Source: Aeromonas dhakensis (GTDB lineage: Bacteria; Pseudomonadota; Gammaproteobacteria; Enterobacterales; Aeromonadaceae). Taken from it: a stretch of 64,000 nt of DNA. Positions 28,891 to 38,497 of this stretch are shown one piece after another. The stretch covers positions 1-64,000 of the forward strand of contig NZ_CDBH01000017.1 of NCBI RefSeq assembly GCF_000820305.1. The letters run 5' to 3'. Under the pieces are notes generated by a model. That model had not been told where the DNA came from and made no database searches. It saw nothing but the letters and a program-made list of their open reading frames with translations. The number at the start of each line of letters is the position of its first letter. Positions within the stretch are counted from its first letter, which is position 1. A program made the position numbers and the translations under genes.

Positions 28891-30042
28891 TTACAGCCAG
28901 GGCGCGGCGGTCGGCCCATGGTGCAGGCCCAGTTTCCAGACCCGCCCGAAGTGCTTGTAGTGACCGGCCGCAACACCGGCCTTCTCGCCCATGCCGTGGT
29001 AGAGGTCGAGGTGACCCTTCTTCACCGCCCCGCCCACATCCAGCGCGATCAACAGCCGCAGCTGATGCTTGCCGGTCCAGTTGCCCTCTTTGTCCAGCAG
29101 CGGTACTTCCGCCAGGATCGGCGTACCCATCGGCAGCAGGGTCTTGTCGGCGGCCACCGCAGCCATCGGCAACAGCGGGATGCCGGCGGCCCCGATCACA
29201 TCGTTGGTGGGGCGACGCTCGAAGAAGACATAGGAGGGGTTCTGCTCCACCAGCTCCTTGACGCTCTCCTCCGGCTGACGGTTTGCCCACTCCTTGATGG
29301 CCTTCATGGACATCTGCTCCCTGGGCACCTCGCCGCGATCGATCAGCACCCGGCCGATGCTGACGTAACCGTGACCGTTCTTGCCGCTGTAGCCCAGATA
29401 CTGCAGCCTGTCGTCATCGCCATAGTGAACAAAGCCCGAGCCCTGCACGTCCATCAGGAAGTTGTCGATAAGAGACTTGCTGTAGCCCAGCTCCAGCCCG
29501 CGGTTGGCCAGCGCCCCCTGGTGGATCTGGGCCCGGGTCGGACAACGACTGCCGCAGTTGGGCATGGCGTAGATGGGGTACTTGTATTTCGCATCCGGGC
29601 GGTGGCGCACCTCCAGCACCGGCGAGTAGTAACCGGTGAACAGCACGTTGCCCATCCGATCCGAGCCGCCCAGCTGGGCCAGGCTGATGCCGTAGCGGGT
29701 AATGTCGGCGGGATTGCCGCCGTTCGCCACCCAGCGGGAGAGCTGGTGATAGAGTTCGCCATAGCGGCGGGTCATCTTGCCGGAGCGCTCCAGCACCAGC
29801 CTGCTCTGGGGGCCGAACTTGCTGTAGTCGGCGCGCACGCGGCTGTTGACGCGCTCAACCCGCACCAGATCGTCGGGCAGCATGCCGTCCAGATACTGCT
29901 TGCCCAGATTTTCCGGCACCTCGCAGTTGAGAAAACATCTGGCATCGGGTTTGTTTTTGGGCACCTGGGCTTGCTCAGAGTTGCCCGCACAACCGGCCAA
30001 CCCCAGCACAGCGGCGGTCAGCCAGTACGCGTGTTTATTCAT
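28891..30042 (-). CDS. mltA: membrane-bound lytic murein transglycosylase A
   Basis: 383 residues, lipoprotein signal with lipobox LAGC (residues 15-18). MltA core (FTGYYSPVLEVRHRPD, around 135-150) and the C-terminal 3D domain LIALDVGGAVKKGHLDLYHG, which carries the catalytic Asp. It cleaves glycan strands to 1,6-anhydro ends at the outer membrane. Monocistronic; converges on the nrd operon terminator. Confidence 0.95.
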   Translation of the reverse strand: MNKHAYWLTAAVLGLAGCAGNSEQAQVPKNKPDARCFLNCEVPENLGKQYLDGMLPDDLVRVERVNSRVRADYSKFGPQSRLVLERSGKMTRRYGELYHQLSRWVANGGNPADITRYGISLAQLGGSDRMGNVLFTGYYSPVLEVRHRPDAKYKYPIYAMPNCGSRCPTRAQIHQGALANRGLELGYSKSLIDNFLMDVQGSGFVHYGDDDRLQYLGYSGKNGHGYVSIGRVLIDRGEVPREQMSMKAIKEWANRQPEESVKELVEQNPSYVFFERRPTNDVIGAAGIPLLPMAAVAADKTLLPMGTPILAEVPLLDKEGNWTGKHQLRLLIALDVGGAVKKGHLDLYHGMGEKAGVAAGHYKHFGRVWKLGLHHGPTAAPWL

Positions 30043-30192
30043 ATGTCCTCATATAACACCAAGCGTCATGTTCGGCGGGGAAGATGCCAAATTTGCAGGG
30101 GGAAAGCAAACGCCTTCAAGCCTGCAACGACGGATTTCTCCAAAGGGGATCTTCTGGGTTATAACAAGGTAACAAGGTGTGAGGGGCCATGG

Positions 30193-30444
30193 ATGGAACA
30201 GCTCGAAATCTTCCCGCTGCAGAGCCCCTGCATCGGGGTCTGTGAAGTGAACAACAAGGGCTACTGCAAGGGGTGTTTGCGCAGCCGCGAAGAGCGTTTC
30301 AACTGGCTCACCATGACCCCGGCCCAGCAGCAGGAGGTAATGCGCCTGTGCCGAGGCCGCAAGGCGCGGGTGGAAGCCGCCCGCCGCAAAGCGCTGGAGG
30401 GGGCCCAGAACGAGCCGCAAGAGCAACCGGGTTGGGATTTCTAG
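30193..30444 (+). CDS. DUF1289 family Cys-rich small protein
   Basis: 83 residues from the ATG at 30193 (MEQLEIFPLQSPCIG); an ATG four bases upstream is out of frame. The family signature is a four-Cys pattern, SPCIGVC...GYCKGCLRSREE, followed by a helical WLTMTPAQQQEVM segment. A metal-binding role is likely; the function is unknown. It is divergent from mltA and followed by a terminator. Confidence 0.85.
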   Translation: MEQLEIFPLQSPCIGVCEVNNKGYCKGCLRSREERFNWLTMTPAQQQEVMRLCRGRKARVEAARRKALEGAQNEPQEQPGWDF

Positions 30445-30475
30445 TTTCTCCCCCTCCTCCTTTCACGACAAACAT

Positions 30476-30508
30476 AAAAAAGCGGCCCGCAGGCCGCTTT
30501 TCTTTTTG
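30476..30508. terminator. bidirectional terminator between DUF1289 gene and fruA
   Basis: AAAAAAGCGGCC-CGCA-GGCCGCTTTTCTTTTT, A-run and T-run on either side. Confidence 0.85.
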
Positions 30509-30538
30509 ACACTATGAGATGTTGCCGGATCGCAAGGC

Positions 30539-32263
30539 TTATGCCGTGGCCAGCTTGGCCTGCTCTTCACCGCGTTTGAGCATGGCGTAAGCCACCCCGG
30601 TCAGCAGCGACCCTGCCGCAATCGCCACGATATACATCATGACGTTGCTGATGGCGTTCGGGATGAACAGCACGAACAAACCGCCGTGGGGTGCCATCAG
30701 CTCGCAGCCGAACAGCATGGAGAGCGCACCGGTCAGGGCGCCGCCCGCCATGCAGGCAGGGATGACGCGCATCGGATCCTTGGCGGCAAACGGGATGGCC
30801 CCCTCGGAGATGAAGCACAGACCCAGCACGAAGGAGGCCTTGCCCGCTTCCTGCTCCGCCTTGATGAACTTGGTGCGGGCCAGGAAGGTGGCGATCCCCA
30901 TCCCCAGTGCCGGCACCATGCCGGCGGCCATCACGGCTGCCATGGGAGCGTAGGTCTTGGAGGCCAGCAGGCCGACCCCGAAGGCGTAGGCTGCCTTGTT
31001 GACCGGGCCACCCATGTCGAAGCACATCATGGCACCGATGATGACACCCAGCAGCACGGCGTTGGCAGAGCCCATGTTGTTGAGGAACTCGGTCATGGCA
31101 TTCATGATGCCGGCCACCGGGCCGCCCACCACGTAGATCATCACCAAGCCGGTAAACAGGCTGGCAAACAGCGGAATGATCAGAATGGGCTTGAGCGCTT
31201 CCAGGGTCACCGGCAGACGCACCTTGTCGCTCAGGTACTTGGCGCTGTAACCGGCCAGGAAACCGGCCACGATGCCGCCAAGGAAACCGGCACCCAGCGA
31301 GCTTGCCAGCATGCCGCCGATCATGCCGGGAGCGAGACCCGGGCGGTCAGCGATGGAGTAGGCAATGTAGCCGGCCAGCACCGGGATCATCAGGGCGAAG
31401 GCGGAGCCGCCACCGATCTTCATCAGGGCGGCGGCCAGGGTGCCTTCCACCTTGAACGCCTCGATACCGAACACGAACGAGAGCGCGATGATGAGGCCGC
31501 CCGCCACCACCATGGGCAGCATGAAGGAGACCCCGGTCAGCAGATGCTTGTAGGGGCCGGCTTTTTCCTCTTTCTTGGGTTGGCTGGCACCGCTGTGGCG
31601 ATAGGTCTTGGCCTCGTTCCAGGCCTTGTCGAGCTCGGCACGGGTTTTCTTGAGCGCCGCGCCCGTGCTGGTGCGATAGACCGGCTTGCCGTCGAAGCGA
31701 GCCATGTCCACTTCGATGTCGGTAGCGAGGAACACCAGGTCGGCGGATGCAATCTCCTCGGCAGTCAGGGCGTTCTGGGCACCGACCGAGCCTTGGGTCT
31801 CGACGCGGATCTGATGACCCAGCTGTTTGGCCATGGTCTCCAGCGCTTCTGCCGACATAAAGGTGTGAGCCACCCCGGTCGGACAGGCGGTCACCGCCAC
31901 GATGCGCTTGCCAGCGGCGGCCGGTTTGGTAGCTGCGGGCGCAGCTTGATGGCGATAGACGCTGGCGCCGCTGGCGGCGGCCTCCAGCAGTGCGGCCGGA
32001 TCCTGCAGGGCGAGATCCATGCTGCCCTGATAGACCCGCTTGCCGTCATAGGCGGCGAGATCCACCGGGGCGCTGGCGACAACCAGCACCAGCTCGGCCG
32101 CAGCAATCTGCTCCTTGCCCGGTACCTGACGGGGCTGCACGCTGGAGCCGACGTCGAGGGTGAGCTCCCAGCCTGCCAGTTTGGCCTGCTGTTCTATTCG
32201 TTTTGCAGCGAGAAAGCTGGTGGCAATGCCCGCCGGGCAAGCCGTAACCAAGATTGCTTTCAT
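30539..32263 (-). CDS. fruA: fructose PTS permease, EIIB'BC
   Basis: 574 residues from MKAILVTACPAGIA; the ATG overlaps the fruK stop (ATGA). A degenerate EIIB' domain (1-~100) precedes EIIB with the phospho-Cys in TACPTGVAHTF (~135), then the EIIC membrane domain with about eight to ten helices (GVSFMLPMVVAGGLII onward). It imports fructose as fructose 1-phosphate at the inner membrane, taking phosphate from FruB. Last gene of fruBKA. Confidence 0.96.
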   Translation of the reverse strand: MKAILVTACPAGIATSFLAAKRIEQQAKLAGWELTLDVGSSVQPRQVPGKEQIAAAELVLVVASAPVDLAAYDGKRVYQGSMDLALQDPAALLEAAASGASVYRHQAAPAATKPAAAGKRIVAVTACPTGVAHTFMSAEALETMAKQLGHQIRVETQGSVGAQNALTAEEIASADLVFLATDIEVDMARFDGKPVYRTSTGAALKKTRAELDKAWNEAKTYRHSGASQPKKEEKAGPYKHLLTGVSFMLPMVVAGGLIIALSFVFGIEAFKVEGTLAAALMKIGGGSAFALMIPVLAGYIAYSIADRPGLAPGMIGGMLASSLGAGFLGGIVAGFLAGYSAKYLSDKVRLPVTLEALKPILIIPLFASLFTGLVMIYVVGGPVAGIMNAMTEFLNNMGSANAVLLGVIIGAMMCFDMGGPVNKAAYAFGVGLLASKTYAPMAAVMAAGMVPALGMGIATFLARTKFIKAEQEAGKASFVLGLCFISEGAIPFAAKDPMRVIPACMAGGALTGALSMLFGCELMAPHGGLFVLFIPNAISNVMMYIVAIAAGSLLTGVAYAMLKRGEEQAKLATA

Positions 32264-33249
32264 TGGGCATCTCCTGAGTTTTCCATTGAGGGGGTATGGC
32301 ATTGAACCGGTGCCAGCGCATCCAGACGCTGTACGCGCACCTGTTCAAGCAAGGGGTCGAGCACACTGATATCGTCAAAGCCGACCGCCACCTGGCTGAC
32401 CGCCAGCGCCGAGACGGCGGTGGCGAGGCGCAGGGTCTGCTCCGGCGTCCAGCCAAGGCTGAGACCATGGGCGAGACCGGCCACCAGAGAGTCGCCGGCA
32501 CCAACCGTGCTGACCACCTGCATGCGCGGCGGAATGGCCTGCCAGACGGCATCCGGGGCAAACCAGATGAGGCCATCCGCGCCATTGGAGATCACCACGT
32601 TGGGGATCCCGCTTGCCTGCAGCGTGCGGGCACACTCGGCCTGCTCGCTCAGGGTCTTGATGGGGCGGCCGGCCCACTTGCCGAGCTCCTCCAGATTGGG
32701 TTTGACCAGGGTCGGCGCCGCCTTGATCCCTTCGCTTAACGCCGCGCCGCTGCAATCGAAGATCACCTGCTTGCCTTTGGCCTTGAGCAGGCGAATGAGG
32801 CGGGCGCAGTAATCGGGGGCCACCCCTTTGGGCAGGCTGCCTGCCAGCACAAACCAGTCGGCGTGAGGGGTCAATTGGTCGATGGCCTGCTCCAACGCGC
32901 CCACTTCACCCTCATGGATGGTGAGCCCCGGCAGATTGAGATCGGTGACCCGGCCGGATTGCTCGGAGATCTTGACGTTGATGCGGGTGCTGCCCGCCAC
33001 GCGCACGAAGTGATCGGCCAGGGCCCGCTCCGTAAACAGGGAGACGAAGCTCTGCTGGTTATCGGCGCCAAGCCAGCCGGTGACGCCTACGTCGCGGCCC
33101 AAGTCCTTGAGCACCATGGCCACGTTGATCCCCTTGCCCGCCGCACGCAGATTGGCCTCGCTCACCAGGTTCACCTCGCCCAGGCTCATCGCCTCCAGAC
33201 GGGCGGTGAGATCGAGCGCCGGGTTGAGGGTGATGGTCACTATGTCCAT
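32260..33249 (-). CDS. fruK: 1-phosphofructokinase
   Basis: 329 residues, PfkB family: N-terminal TLNPALDLT, AGKGINVA substrate motif near 37-44, and C-terminal VSTVGAGDSLVAG with the catalytic Asp. It converts fructose 1-phosphate to fructose 1,6-bisphosphate. Overlaps with fruB and fruA at both ends indicate strict translational coupling. Levels of its substrate also set Cra activity. Confidence 0.96.
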   Translation of the reverse strand: MDIVTITLNPALDLTARLEAMSLGEVNLVSEANLRAAGKGINVAMVLKDLGRDVGVTGWLGADNQQSFVSLFTERALADHFVRVAGSTRINVKISEQSGRVTDLNLPGLTIHEGEVGALEQAIDQLTPHADWFVLAGSLPKGVAPDYCARLIRLLKAKGKQVIFDCSGAALSEGIKAAPTLVKPNLEELGKWAGRPIKTLSEQAECARTLQASGIPNVVISNGADGLIWFAPDAVWQAIPPRMQVVSTVGAGDSLVAGLAHGLSLGWTPEQTLRLATAVSALAVSQVAVGFDDISVLDPLLEQVRVQRLDALAPVQCHTPSMENSGDAQ

Positions 33250-34349
33250 CAGTGCGCCCCCTCGCCCAGCCCGGCCGCAATGGCGGCGCCTATGCCCTTG
33301 AGGGCCGCTTCGGCGTCAGCCCCTTCGGCGCGAAACGCCAGACGATGGCCACACTTGACGCCAAGGCCGATCACCTTCATCAGGCTCTTAGCGGAGACCG
33401 CCTCGCCGCTGCCATCCAGGTTCGCCACCCGAATGTCGGATTCATACTCCTTGGCCACCTTGACCAGCATGGCGCCGGGACGGGCATGCAACCCGTGGGG
33501 GTTGATGATGGTGAAGGTTTCACTAAGACCGCTCGCCGGGCCCGCCTGCAGCATGGCCAGCCCCTCACTACCTGCCAAGGTGGCCAGCTGACCGGCAGCG
33601 GCCAGCTTGGCCAAGTTGTCGAGCTGCGCCAGATGGCCGCTATCTGCGGCGCACAGCAGCAGCAGGGCGCTGACCGGTTGCTCCCCGGCGTTCAGTGCAG
33701 TGCTAGGCGTGGCCAGCACCCAACCGGTCTGGGCCGCTTGCACGCGGGCAAGCCAGATCCCCTCGCCCAGGTAGGCGGGGTCGCTTGCCAGCAGGGCGCT
33801 TACCATGGCGGCATCGCCCCAGCCGGCGGATTTGGCGCGGGCGGCGGCGCCCAGCAGCAGCTGGTCGCGATCGTCTGCCGGGAAGTCGGCCAAAGCCAGG
33901 AACTGCACCTCTTTGGGCGCCGTGGCACCGGTCAGGATATTGATGATGGTGTCGGCATCGGTGGCCTCTTTCAATTGCGCCGCCGCCTGCTCGTCACCCA
34001 ACACGTGGGTGAGCTGGCGCAAAATGCCCAGATGTTCGTCAGATTTGGCGGCGATGCCGATGGCGAAGTAGGCGATCTGCCCCTCATCCCATTCGATGCC
34101 ATTGGGGAACTGGGCCACCATGACGCCTGTGTTCTTCACCAGATGCCGGGTGTCGGTGGTGCCGTGGGGAATGGCGATGCCGCTGCCAAGATAGGTGGCG
34201 TGCTGCGCTTCACGCGCCAGCATGCCATCTACATATCCCGCTTCCACCAGACCGGCTTCGGTCAGTTTGCCTGCCAACAGGGCAATGGCTTCGGCCTTGG
34301 TCGCCACCGACTGCCCCAGCAGGATCTGCTGTCGCGCCAACTTCAACAT
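33249..34349 (-). CDS. fruB: PTS fructose EIIA-HPr fusion (FPr, diphosphoryl transfer protein)
   Basis: 366 residues. EIIA-Fru domain at the N-terminus with phospho-His in [10 protein letters not shown] (~60), a central linker domain, and a C-terminal HPr-like domain with the phospho-His in [11 protein letters not shown] (~285) and the [14 protein letters not shown] helix (Ser site). It passes phosphate from enzyme I to FruA. First gene of fruBKA, divergent from cra, with two Cra operators between them. Confidence 0.95.
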   Translation of the reverse strand: MLKLARQQILLGQSVATKAEAIALLAGKLTEAGLVEAGYVDGMLAREAQHATYLGSGIAIPHGTTDTRHLVKNTGVMVAQFPNGIEWDEGQIAYFAIGIAAKSDEHLGILRQLTHVLGDEQAAAQLKEATDADTIINILTGATAPKEVQFLALADFPADDRDQLLLGAAARAKSAGWGDAAMVSALLASDPAYLGEGIWLARVQAAQTGWVLATPSTALNAGEQPVSALLLLCAADSGHLAQLDNLAKLAAAGQLATLAGSEGLAMLQAGPASGLSETFTIINPHGLHARPGAMLVKVAKEYESDIRVANLDGSGEAVSAKSLMKVIGLGVKCGHRLAFRAEGADAEAALKGIGAAIAAGLGEGAH

Positions 34350-34501
34350 AGAGATTCTCCATCAGGTGCCGGGCGGCCTGACCGTACCGGCGCATCAAAC
34401 ATAACCATTCGTGCCACTCGCCAGCTGACAATAGACCGGATTGCATCCCTTCGGGAGCCATGCCGGGTTTTTATGCCCGGCCATCGATTGTCTGCTGACA
34501 A

Positions 34502-34517
34502 GCTGAATCGTTTCACT
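34502..34517. promoter_or_regulatory. Cra (FruR) operator 1
   Basis: GCTGAATCGTTTCACT holds the full TGAATCGTTTCA palindromic Cra core. Confidence 0.88.
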
Positions 34518-34526
34518 TACACTCAG

Positions 34527-34542
34527 ACTGAATCGTTTCAGC
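34527..34542. promoter_or_regulatory. Cra (FruR) operator 2
   Basis: ACTGAATCGTTTCAGC, the same core 25 bases from operator 1. The pair controls fruBKA and possibly cra itself. Confidence 0.88.
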
Positions 34543-34657
34543 GAATTGATCAAGTACCCACAAAGAGTGCTTTTCAATGATATGATCCCGCGCACACTTT
34601 TCGGTGCCCTCACCAGGCAGTGCCCGTGGGCCTTGCAACTCAAACAGAGCCAATATG

Positions 34658-35641
34658 ATGAAACTGGATGAAATCGCCGCCCTCGCCGGTGTCTCGCGCA
34701 CCACGGCCAGCTATGTGATCAATGGCAAGGCCGATCAATACCGCATCAGCCAGGTCACCCGCGACAAGGTGATGGCGGTGGTCACCGCCCACAACTACCA
34801 GCCGGACAGCCGCGCCGCCTCCCTGCGTGGCGGCCAGACCAGGACCCTGGGCTTCATCCTGCCCGACCTCGAGAATGCCAGTTACGCCAAGCTCGCCAAA
34901 CGGCTGGAGCAAGGGGCGCGGGTACAGGGTTATCAGCTGCTGATCGTCTGCTCGGAAGATGACCCCGCCACCGAGAAGGAGCTGGCCGAGATGCTTGCCA
35001 GTCGCCATGTGGATGCGCTGCTGGTGGCCAGTTGCCTGCCACCCGAAGATCCCTTCTACCTTGGCCTGCAGACGCGCGGCATTCAGGTGCTCGCCATCGA
35101 CCGTGCCATGGCAGCCGACAAGTTCGTCACCGTCGCCAGCGAGAACCAGAAGGCGAGCTTTGATCTCACCGCCTCCCTGCTCTCGCCGGCAATCAAGCAC
35201 ATCGCCCTGATCACCGCACTGCCGGCGCTCACGATCAGCCGTGAACGCAAAGCCGGCTTCGAGCAGGCTGTTGCCAGCCACAGCACGGCTTGCCATCTGT
35301 GTGAAGGGGCCCATTTCTCCCGCGCCGAAGGCTATCGCCTGATCAAGACGCTGCATCAGCAGCTCGGCCAGCTGCCCCAGGCACTGGTCGCCACCTCCTA
35401 CATCCTGATGGAGGGGGTGCTCGACTATCTGCTTGAGCAGGAGACCGACATGAGCCGGCTCGCCATGGCCACCTTCGGCGATGATCGCCTGCTCGATTTC
35501 CTCCCCTTCGGCATCAACTCCCTGCCCCAGCAGCACGATGCCCTCGCCAGCCAGGCGCTGGAGCTGGCCCTCAAGGCGATTGGCGGCGAATACCAATGCG
35601 GCCTCCACTATGTGAGCCGCACCCTCAAACGCCGCCGCTGA
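34658..35641 (+). CDS. cra: catabolite repressor/activator Cra
   Basis: 327 residues from MKLDEIAALAGVSRTTASYV, the exact N-terminus of Cra/FruR; an ATG three bases earlier is possible, but the AGAG at 34646-34649 is better spaced for this one. LacI-type helix-turn-helix, hinge, and sugar-phosphate effector domain. It binds fructose 1-phosphate and adjusts flux between glycolysis and gluconeogenesis. Divergent from fruBKA rather than located elsewhere as in E. coli. Confidence 0.93.
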   Translation: MKLDEIAALAGVSRTTASYVINGKADQYRISQVTRDKVMAVVTAHNYQPDSRAASLRGGQTRTLGFILPDLENASYAKLAKRLEQGARVQGYQLLIVCSEDDPATEKELAEMLASRHVDALLVASCLPPEDPFYLGLQTRGIQVLAIDRAMAADKFVTVASENQKASFDLTASLLSPAIKHIALITALPALTISRERKAGFEQAVASHSTACHLCEGAHFSRAEGYRLIKTLHQQLGQLPQALVATSYILMEGVLDYLLEQETDMSRLAMATFGDDRLLDFLPFGINSLPQQHDALASQALELALKAIGGEYQCGLHYVSRTLKRRR

Positions 35642-35655
35642 TCCCCTCTCCATGG

Positions 35656-35693
35656 CGCGCCGCTGCGGCCTCCCTCGCAGCGGCGCGTTTTTT
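35656..35693 (+). terminator. cra terminator
   Basis: 12-bp perfect stem CGCGCCGCTGCG / CGCAGCGGCGCG followed by six T. Confidence 0.92.
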
Positions 35694-35937
35694 CACCACC
35701 CCAAAACCATATCTGTCATCATTTATTTCCACATATTCTGCCAACCCAGTACAAAATCCGCTTTTTCAGGCTTGTTTCCACCATTTTGATCCGTTAACTT
35801 GGCAACCAACTTTTACAACCACAGGTTTTTCGTAACGATGGGTTCACTCCGATATTGCTAGCCTCCGGTCTCGACCCCGGAGGCGCCTTGCCAACACCTC
35901 ATATGCCTGCTGTGCACCGCGCAGTTTCTCGATTCGG
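35694..35937 (+). other. AT-rich upstream region of the TyrP-type permease
   Basis: About 240 bases, clearly more AT-rich than its surroundings, presumably carrying the permease promoter. I looked for a TyrR box (TGTAAA-N6-TTTACA) and found none. Confidence 0.4.
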
Positions 35938-37140
35938 ATGGACACCATGAACACCAAAACCCTGGGATGTACCCTGTTGATTGCCGGCACCACCATAGGC
36001 GCCGGCATGCTGGCCCTGCCGCTGGCCTCTTCGTCGCTCGGCGGCCCCGCCACCCTGCTGCTGATGATCGGCCTCTGGGCCCTGATGGCCTTTACCGCCA
36101 TGCTGCAGGTGGAAGCCAGCCTCAACACCGGCAAGTGGTACCTGCACCAGCTGGCGGATCACCTGCTCGGCCCCTGGGGCAAGCGCATCGCCTCCTTCTG
36201 CATCCTGATGCTGTTCTACTCGCTGGCCTCCGCCTACATCAGCGGCGGCAGCAGCCTGCTGGCCCAGGCGCTGGCCGATGCCGGCCTCCCCCTCAGTCAG
36301 GAGCAGGCGGCCTGGGCCTTTACCCTGCTGTTTGGCGGCATGGTCTGTGTCGGCACCAAGCAGGTGGATTACCTCAACCGGCTGATGTTCACCGTCAAGC
36401 TGGTGATCATGGTGGCGGTACTGGCACTGCTGTTGCCGCGCACCGAAGGGCAGCACCTACTCGCCCTGCCGCTGGGCCAGGGGCTGTTGCTGGCGGGTCT
36501 GCCGGTCATCTTCACCTCGTTCGGCTTTCACGGCTCCATCCCGAGCGTGATGCTCTACCTGGGGGACTGCCCCAAGCAGCTGCGCCGGGTCTTCGTGTGG
36601 GGATCCGCCCTGCCGCTCATTCTCTACGTGCTGTGGCAGGTCGCCATCCTGGGTCTGCTGGGTCAACAGGCCCTGCTCCAGAGCGGTGGCGCGCTGGACA
36701 CCCTGCTGGCCAACGTCGGCAAGCTGGTGAGCTGGCCCGCTTTCAACCAGGCCATGCACCTGTTTGCCGATCTGGCGCTGGCCACCTCCTTCCTCGGGGT
36801 TACCCTGGGTCTGTTTGACTTCATGGCCAAGGTGACCCGTCGCAAGGACAACTGGCAGGGTCGCACCCAGACCGGCCTCATCACCTTCGTGCCGCCCCTG
36901 CTGTTTGCCCTCTACTTCCCGCAGGGCTTCATCATGGCGCTCGGCTACGCCGCCATTGCGCTGGCGATACTGGCGGTACTGCTGCCGGTGGCCCTGGTGT
37001 GGCAGAGCCGCAAGCAGGCCGAGACGCACCACTACCGCGCCCCGGGTGGCGTGCTGTCCCTCGGCCTTGCCGGTGCCATGGGCGTGCTGATCGTCGGGGT
37101 GCAGGTGAGCGTCAGCATGGGACTGTTGCCGGCGCTCTAA
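35938..37140 (+). CDS. tyrP: aromatic amino acid permease, TyrP-like (HAAAP family)
   Basis: 400 residues with about 11 membrane helices. The N-terminus carries the family signature IAGTTIGAGMLALPLA; PVIFTSFGFHGSIPS, HLFADLALATSFLGVTLGLFD and ALYFPQGFIMALGYA match the TyrP/Mtr/TnaB family and are closest to TyrP. It would import tyrosine with protons. An ATG at 35947 (MNTKTLG) is an alternative start. Between-family substrate (Tyr or Trp) is not certain. Confidence 0.85.
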   Translation: MDTMNTKTLGCTLLIAGTTIGAGMLALPLASSSLGGPATLLLMIGLWALMAFTAMLQVEASLNTGKWYLHQLADHLLGPWGKRIASFCILMLFYSLASAYISGGSSLLAQALADAGLPLSQEQAAWAFTLLFGGMVCVGTKQVDYLNRLMFTVKLVIMVAVLALLLPRTEGQHLLALPLGQGLLLAGLPVIFTSFGFHGSIPSVMLYLGDCPKQLRRVFVWGSALPLILYVLWQVAILGLLGQQALLQSGGALDTLLANVGKLVSWPAFNQAMHLFADLALATSFLGVTLGLFDFMAKVTRRKDNWQGRTQTGLITFVPPLLFALYFPQGFIMALGYAAIALAILAVLLPVALVWQSRKQAETHHYRAPGGVLSLGLAGAMGVLIVGVQVSVSMGLLPAL

Positions 37141-37177
37141 GCCAGAGCCGGTATTGCATGCCCCAATAGCAAAAAAG

Positions 37178-37212
37178 AAAAAGCCCCTCCAACCCATTTG
37201 GCGGGGCTTTTT
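37178..37212 (+). terminator. terminator after tyrP
   Basis: AAAAAGCCCC...GGGGCTTTTT with a 15-base loop region, 37 bases past the stop. Confidence 0.8.
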
Positions 37213-37284
37213 CTATGTCATCGGTATATGCCATCGATATAAAGGGACCCACCGGTGCGGTGATCATCTCCTTGTGCATCAAAC

Positions 37285-37328
37285 GTTCATATATGCACCA
37301 TGCATCGACACTCTGTATATATGTGAAC
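37285..37328 (+). promoter_or_regulatory. inverted repeat, possible operator of the toxin-antitoxin operon
   Basis: GTTCATATAT at the left and ATATATGTGAAC at the right form an imperfect inverted repeat across ~44 bases, about 70 bases upstream of the antitoxin start. Autoregulation by the antitoxin is usual for this class; the binding site itself is a guess. Confidence 0.4.
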
Positions 37329-37400
37329 AATTCTTGTACACTGATAACAAATCGCCTTTTTGGCAACAGAATACACGCTCAATCCAGTAAGGAGCCTGAC

Positions 37401-37805
37401 ATGGTCGCAACCGCACACGTTCAACGGCAAGATGGCGCCATTGATCCCAGCAAGGCGCTGCCGGTGGTGTTTCGCATCCTGGACAAATGGCAGTGCAACA
37501 CAGATGAACAGTTGCGACTGCTCGGCATCTCTTCGCGTTCAACTTTGAACAAGTACAAGGAGTCCCACGGCGGGATCAGACTGAGTGCGGACCTGCAGGA
37601 GCGAATGAGCTACCTTCTCAACATTCACAAGAGTCTCCGGGTACTGTTCAGCGCGGACGAGAGCATCTATGGCTGGGTACGCAAGTCCAACAGCCACCCC
37701 TTCTTCGCCGGCCGCAGCGCCATGGAGGTGATGCAGGGTGGCCGCGTGGCCGATCTCTATGAGGTCGCTACCCGCCTGCACGCCTGGCGCGGAGGCATGG
37801 CCTGA
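37401..37805 (+). CDS. Xre/MbcA/ParS-type antitoxin (DUF2384)
   Basis: 134 residues, ATG with AAGGAG 6 bases upstream. A helix-turn-helix-like N-terminal half (TDEQLRLLGISSRSTLNKYK, ~37-56) is followed by the toxin-binding MbcA/ParS domain SADESIYGWVRKSN...GRSAMEVMQGG...LYEVATRLHAWRG. This is the antitoxin type that always pairs with RES toxins. The stop overlaps the next start (TGATG). Confidence 0.9.
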   Translation: MVATAHVQRQDGAIDPSKALPVVFRILDKWQCNTDEQLRLLGISSRSTLNKYKESHGGIRLSADLQERMSYLLNIHKSLRVLFSADESIYGWVRKSNSHPFFAGRSAMEVMQGGRVADLYEVATRLHAWRGGMA

Positions 37806-38497
37806 TGCAGACGCCCCCGCAGCGCGTATTCAAGGACGAGTCAGCCTACCGGATCATCCCGAGTCGCTACCCCACCATCTGCCTCTATGAGGATGTGGCC
37901 AACGCCGACGAGCTGGAGGCGGTCTGGGCCATCGAGGCACTGACCAACGACAGGCTGAAGGAAGAGGCCGGCGAGCTGACGCGGGTACCGAAAGCGGACT
38001 GGCTGGTGGGCTTGGCTGGTGGCAGCCATGTGATGGCTGCCTTCACCCACCTCAATCCGGAAGGGGCCCGCTTCACCACCGGTGATTTTGGCGGTTATTA
38101 CTGCGCCCCCAACCTCGACACCGCCATTAAGGAGACGGTCTACCACCAGGAGCGCGTCTTCGGCTACACCCGTGAACCCGCCCAGAAGGTGCAGATGCGG
38201 GTGATCCATGCCGAGTTCAGTGCCAGCCTGGTCGACATTACCGGCGCGGCCTTTCTCGCCACTCCGCTCTACCATGCTACCGACTACGGATATTCCCAGG
38301 CCTTCGCCCGCGAGCAGAAAGCCCTAGATGTGGACGGCATCTGTTACCGCTCGGTGCGCCACAGCGGCCACGACTGCTACCTGCTCTATCGCCCGCGCCT
38401 GGTCAGCCGCGTCCATCAGCCCCGCCATCTGGAGTACCACTGGAACGGCAGCGCCATCGCCAACGTGCTGCAAATCAAGCTCTATGGGGCACCATAA
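37805..38497 (+). CDS. RES-domain toxin (NAD+ phosphorylase family)
   Basis: 230 residues. Family landmarks: AYRIIPSRYPTICLYEDV at the N-terminus (Arg of RES), GDFGGYYCAPNLDTAIKETVYHQERVF in the middle (Tyr and Glu), and YSQAFAREQKALDVDGICYRSVR (Ser region). Characterised members such as MbcT deplete NAD by phosphorolysis or hydrolysis and stop growth until neutralised by the antitoxin encoded just upstream. The frame is full length with no disruption, so the toxin is probably active. Confidence 0.9.
   Translation: MQTPPQRVFKDESAYRIIPSRYPTICLYEDVANADELEAVWAIEALTNDRLKEEAGELTRVPKADWLVGLAGGSHVMAAFTHLNPEGARFTTGDFGGYYCAPNLDTAIKETVYHQERVFGYTREPAQKVQMRVIHAEFSASLVDITGAAFLATPLYHATDYGYSQAFAREQKALDVDGICYRSVRHSGHDCYLLYRPRLVSRVHQPRHLEYHWNGSAIANVLQIKLYGAP

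Noticed and set aside
28852-30192. Long plus-strand frame running over mltA into the DUF1289 gene
   Set aside because: The mltA sequence on the other strand is clear; only the last 83 codons (from 30193) are a real protein.
35694-35937. TyrR box upstream of tyrP
   Set aside because: No TGTAAA-N6-TTTACA-like palindrome found.
37283-37350. LexA-like CTGTATATATG sequence near the toxin-antitoxin operon
   Set aside because: The second half-site CAG at the 10-base spacing is missing (AAC instead).
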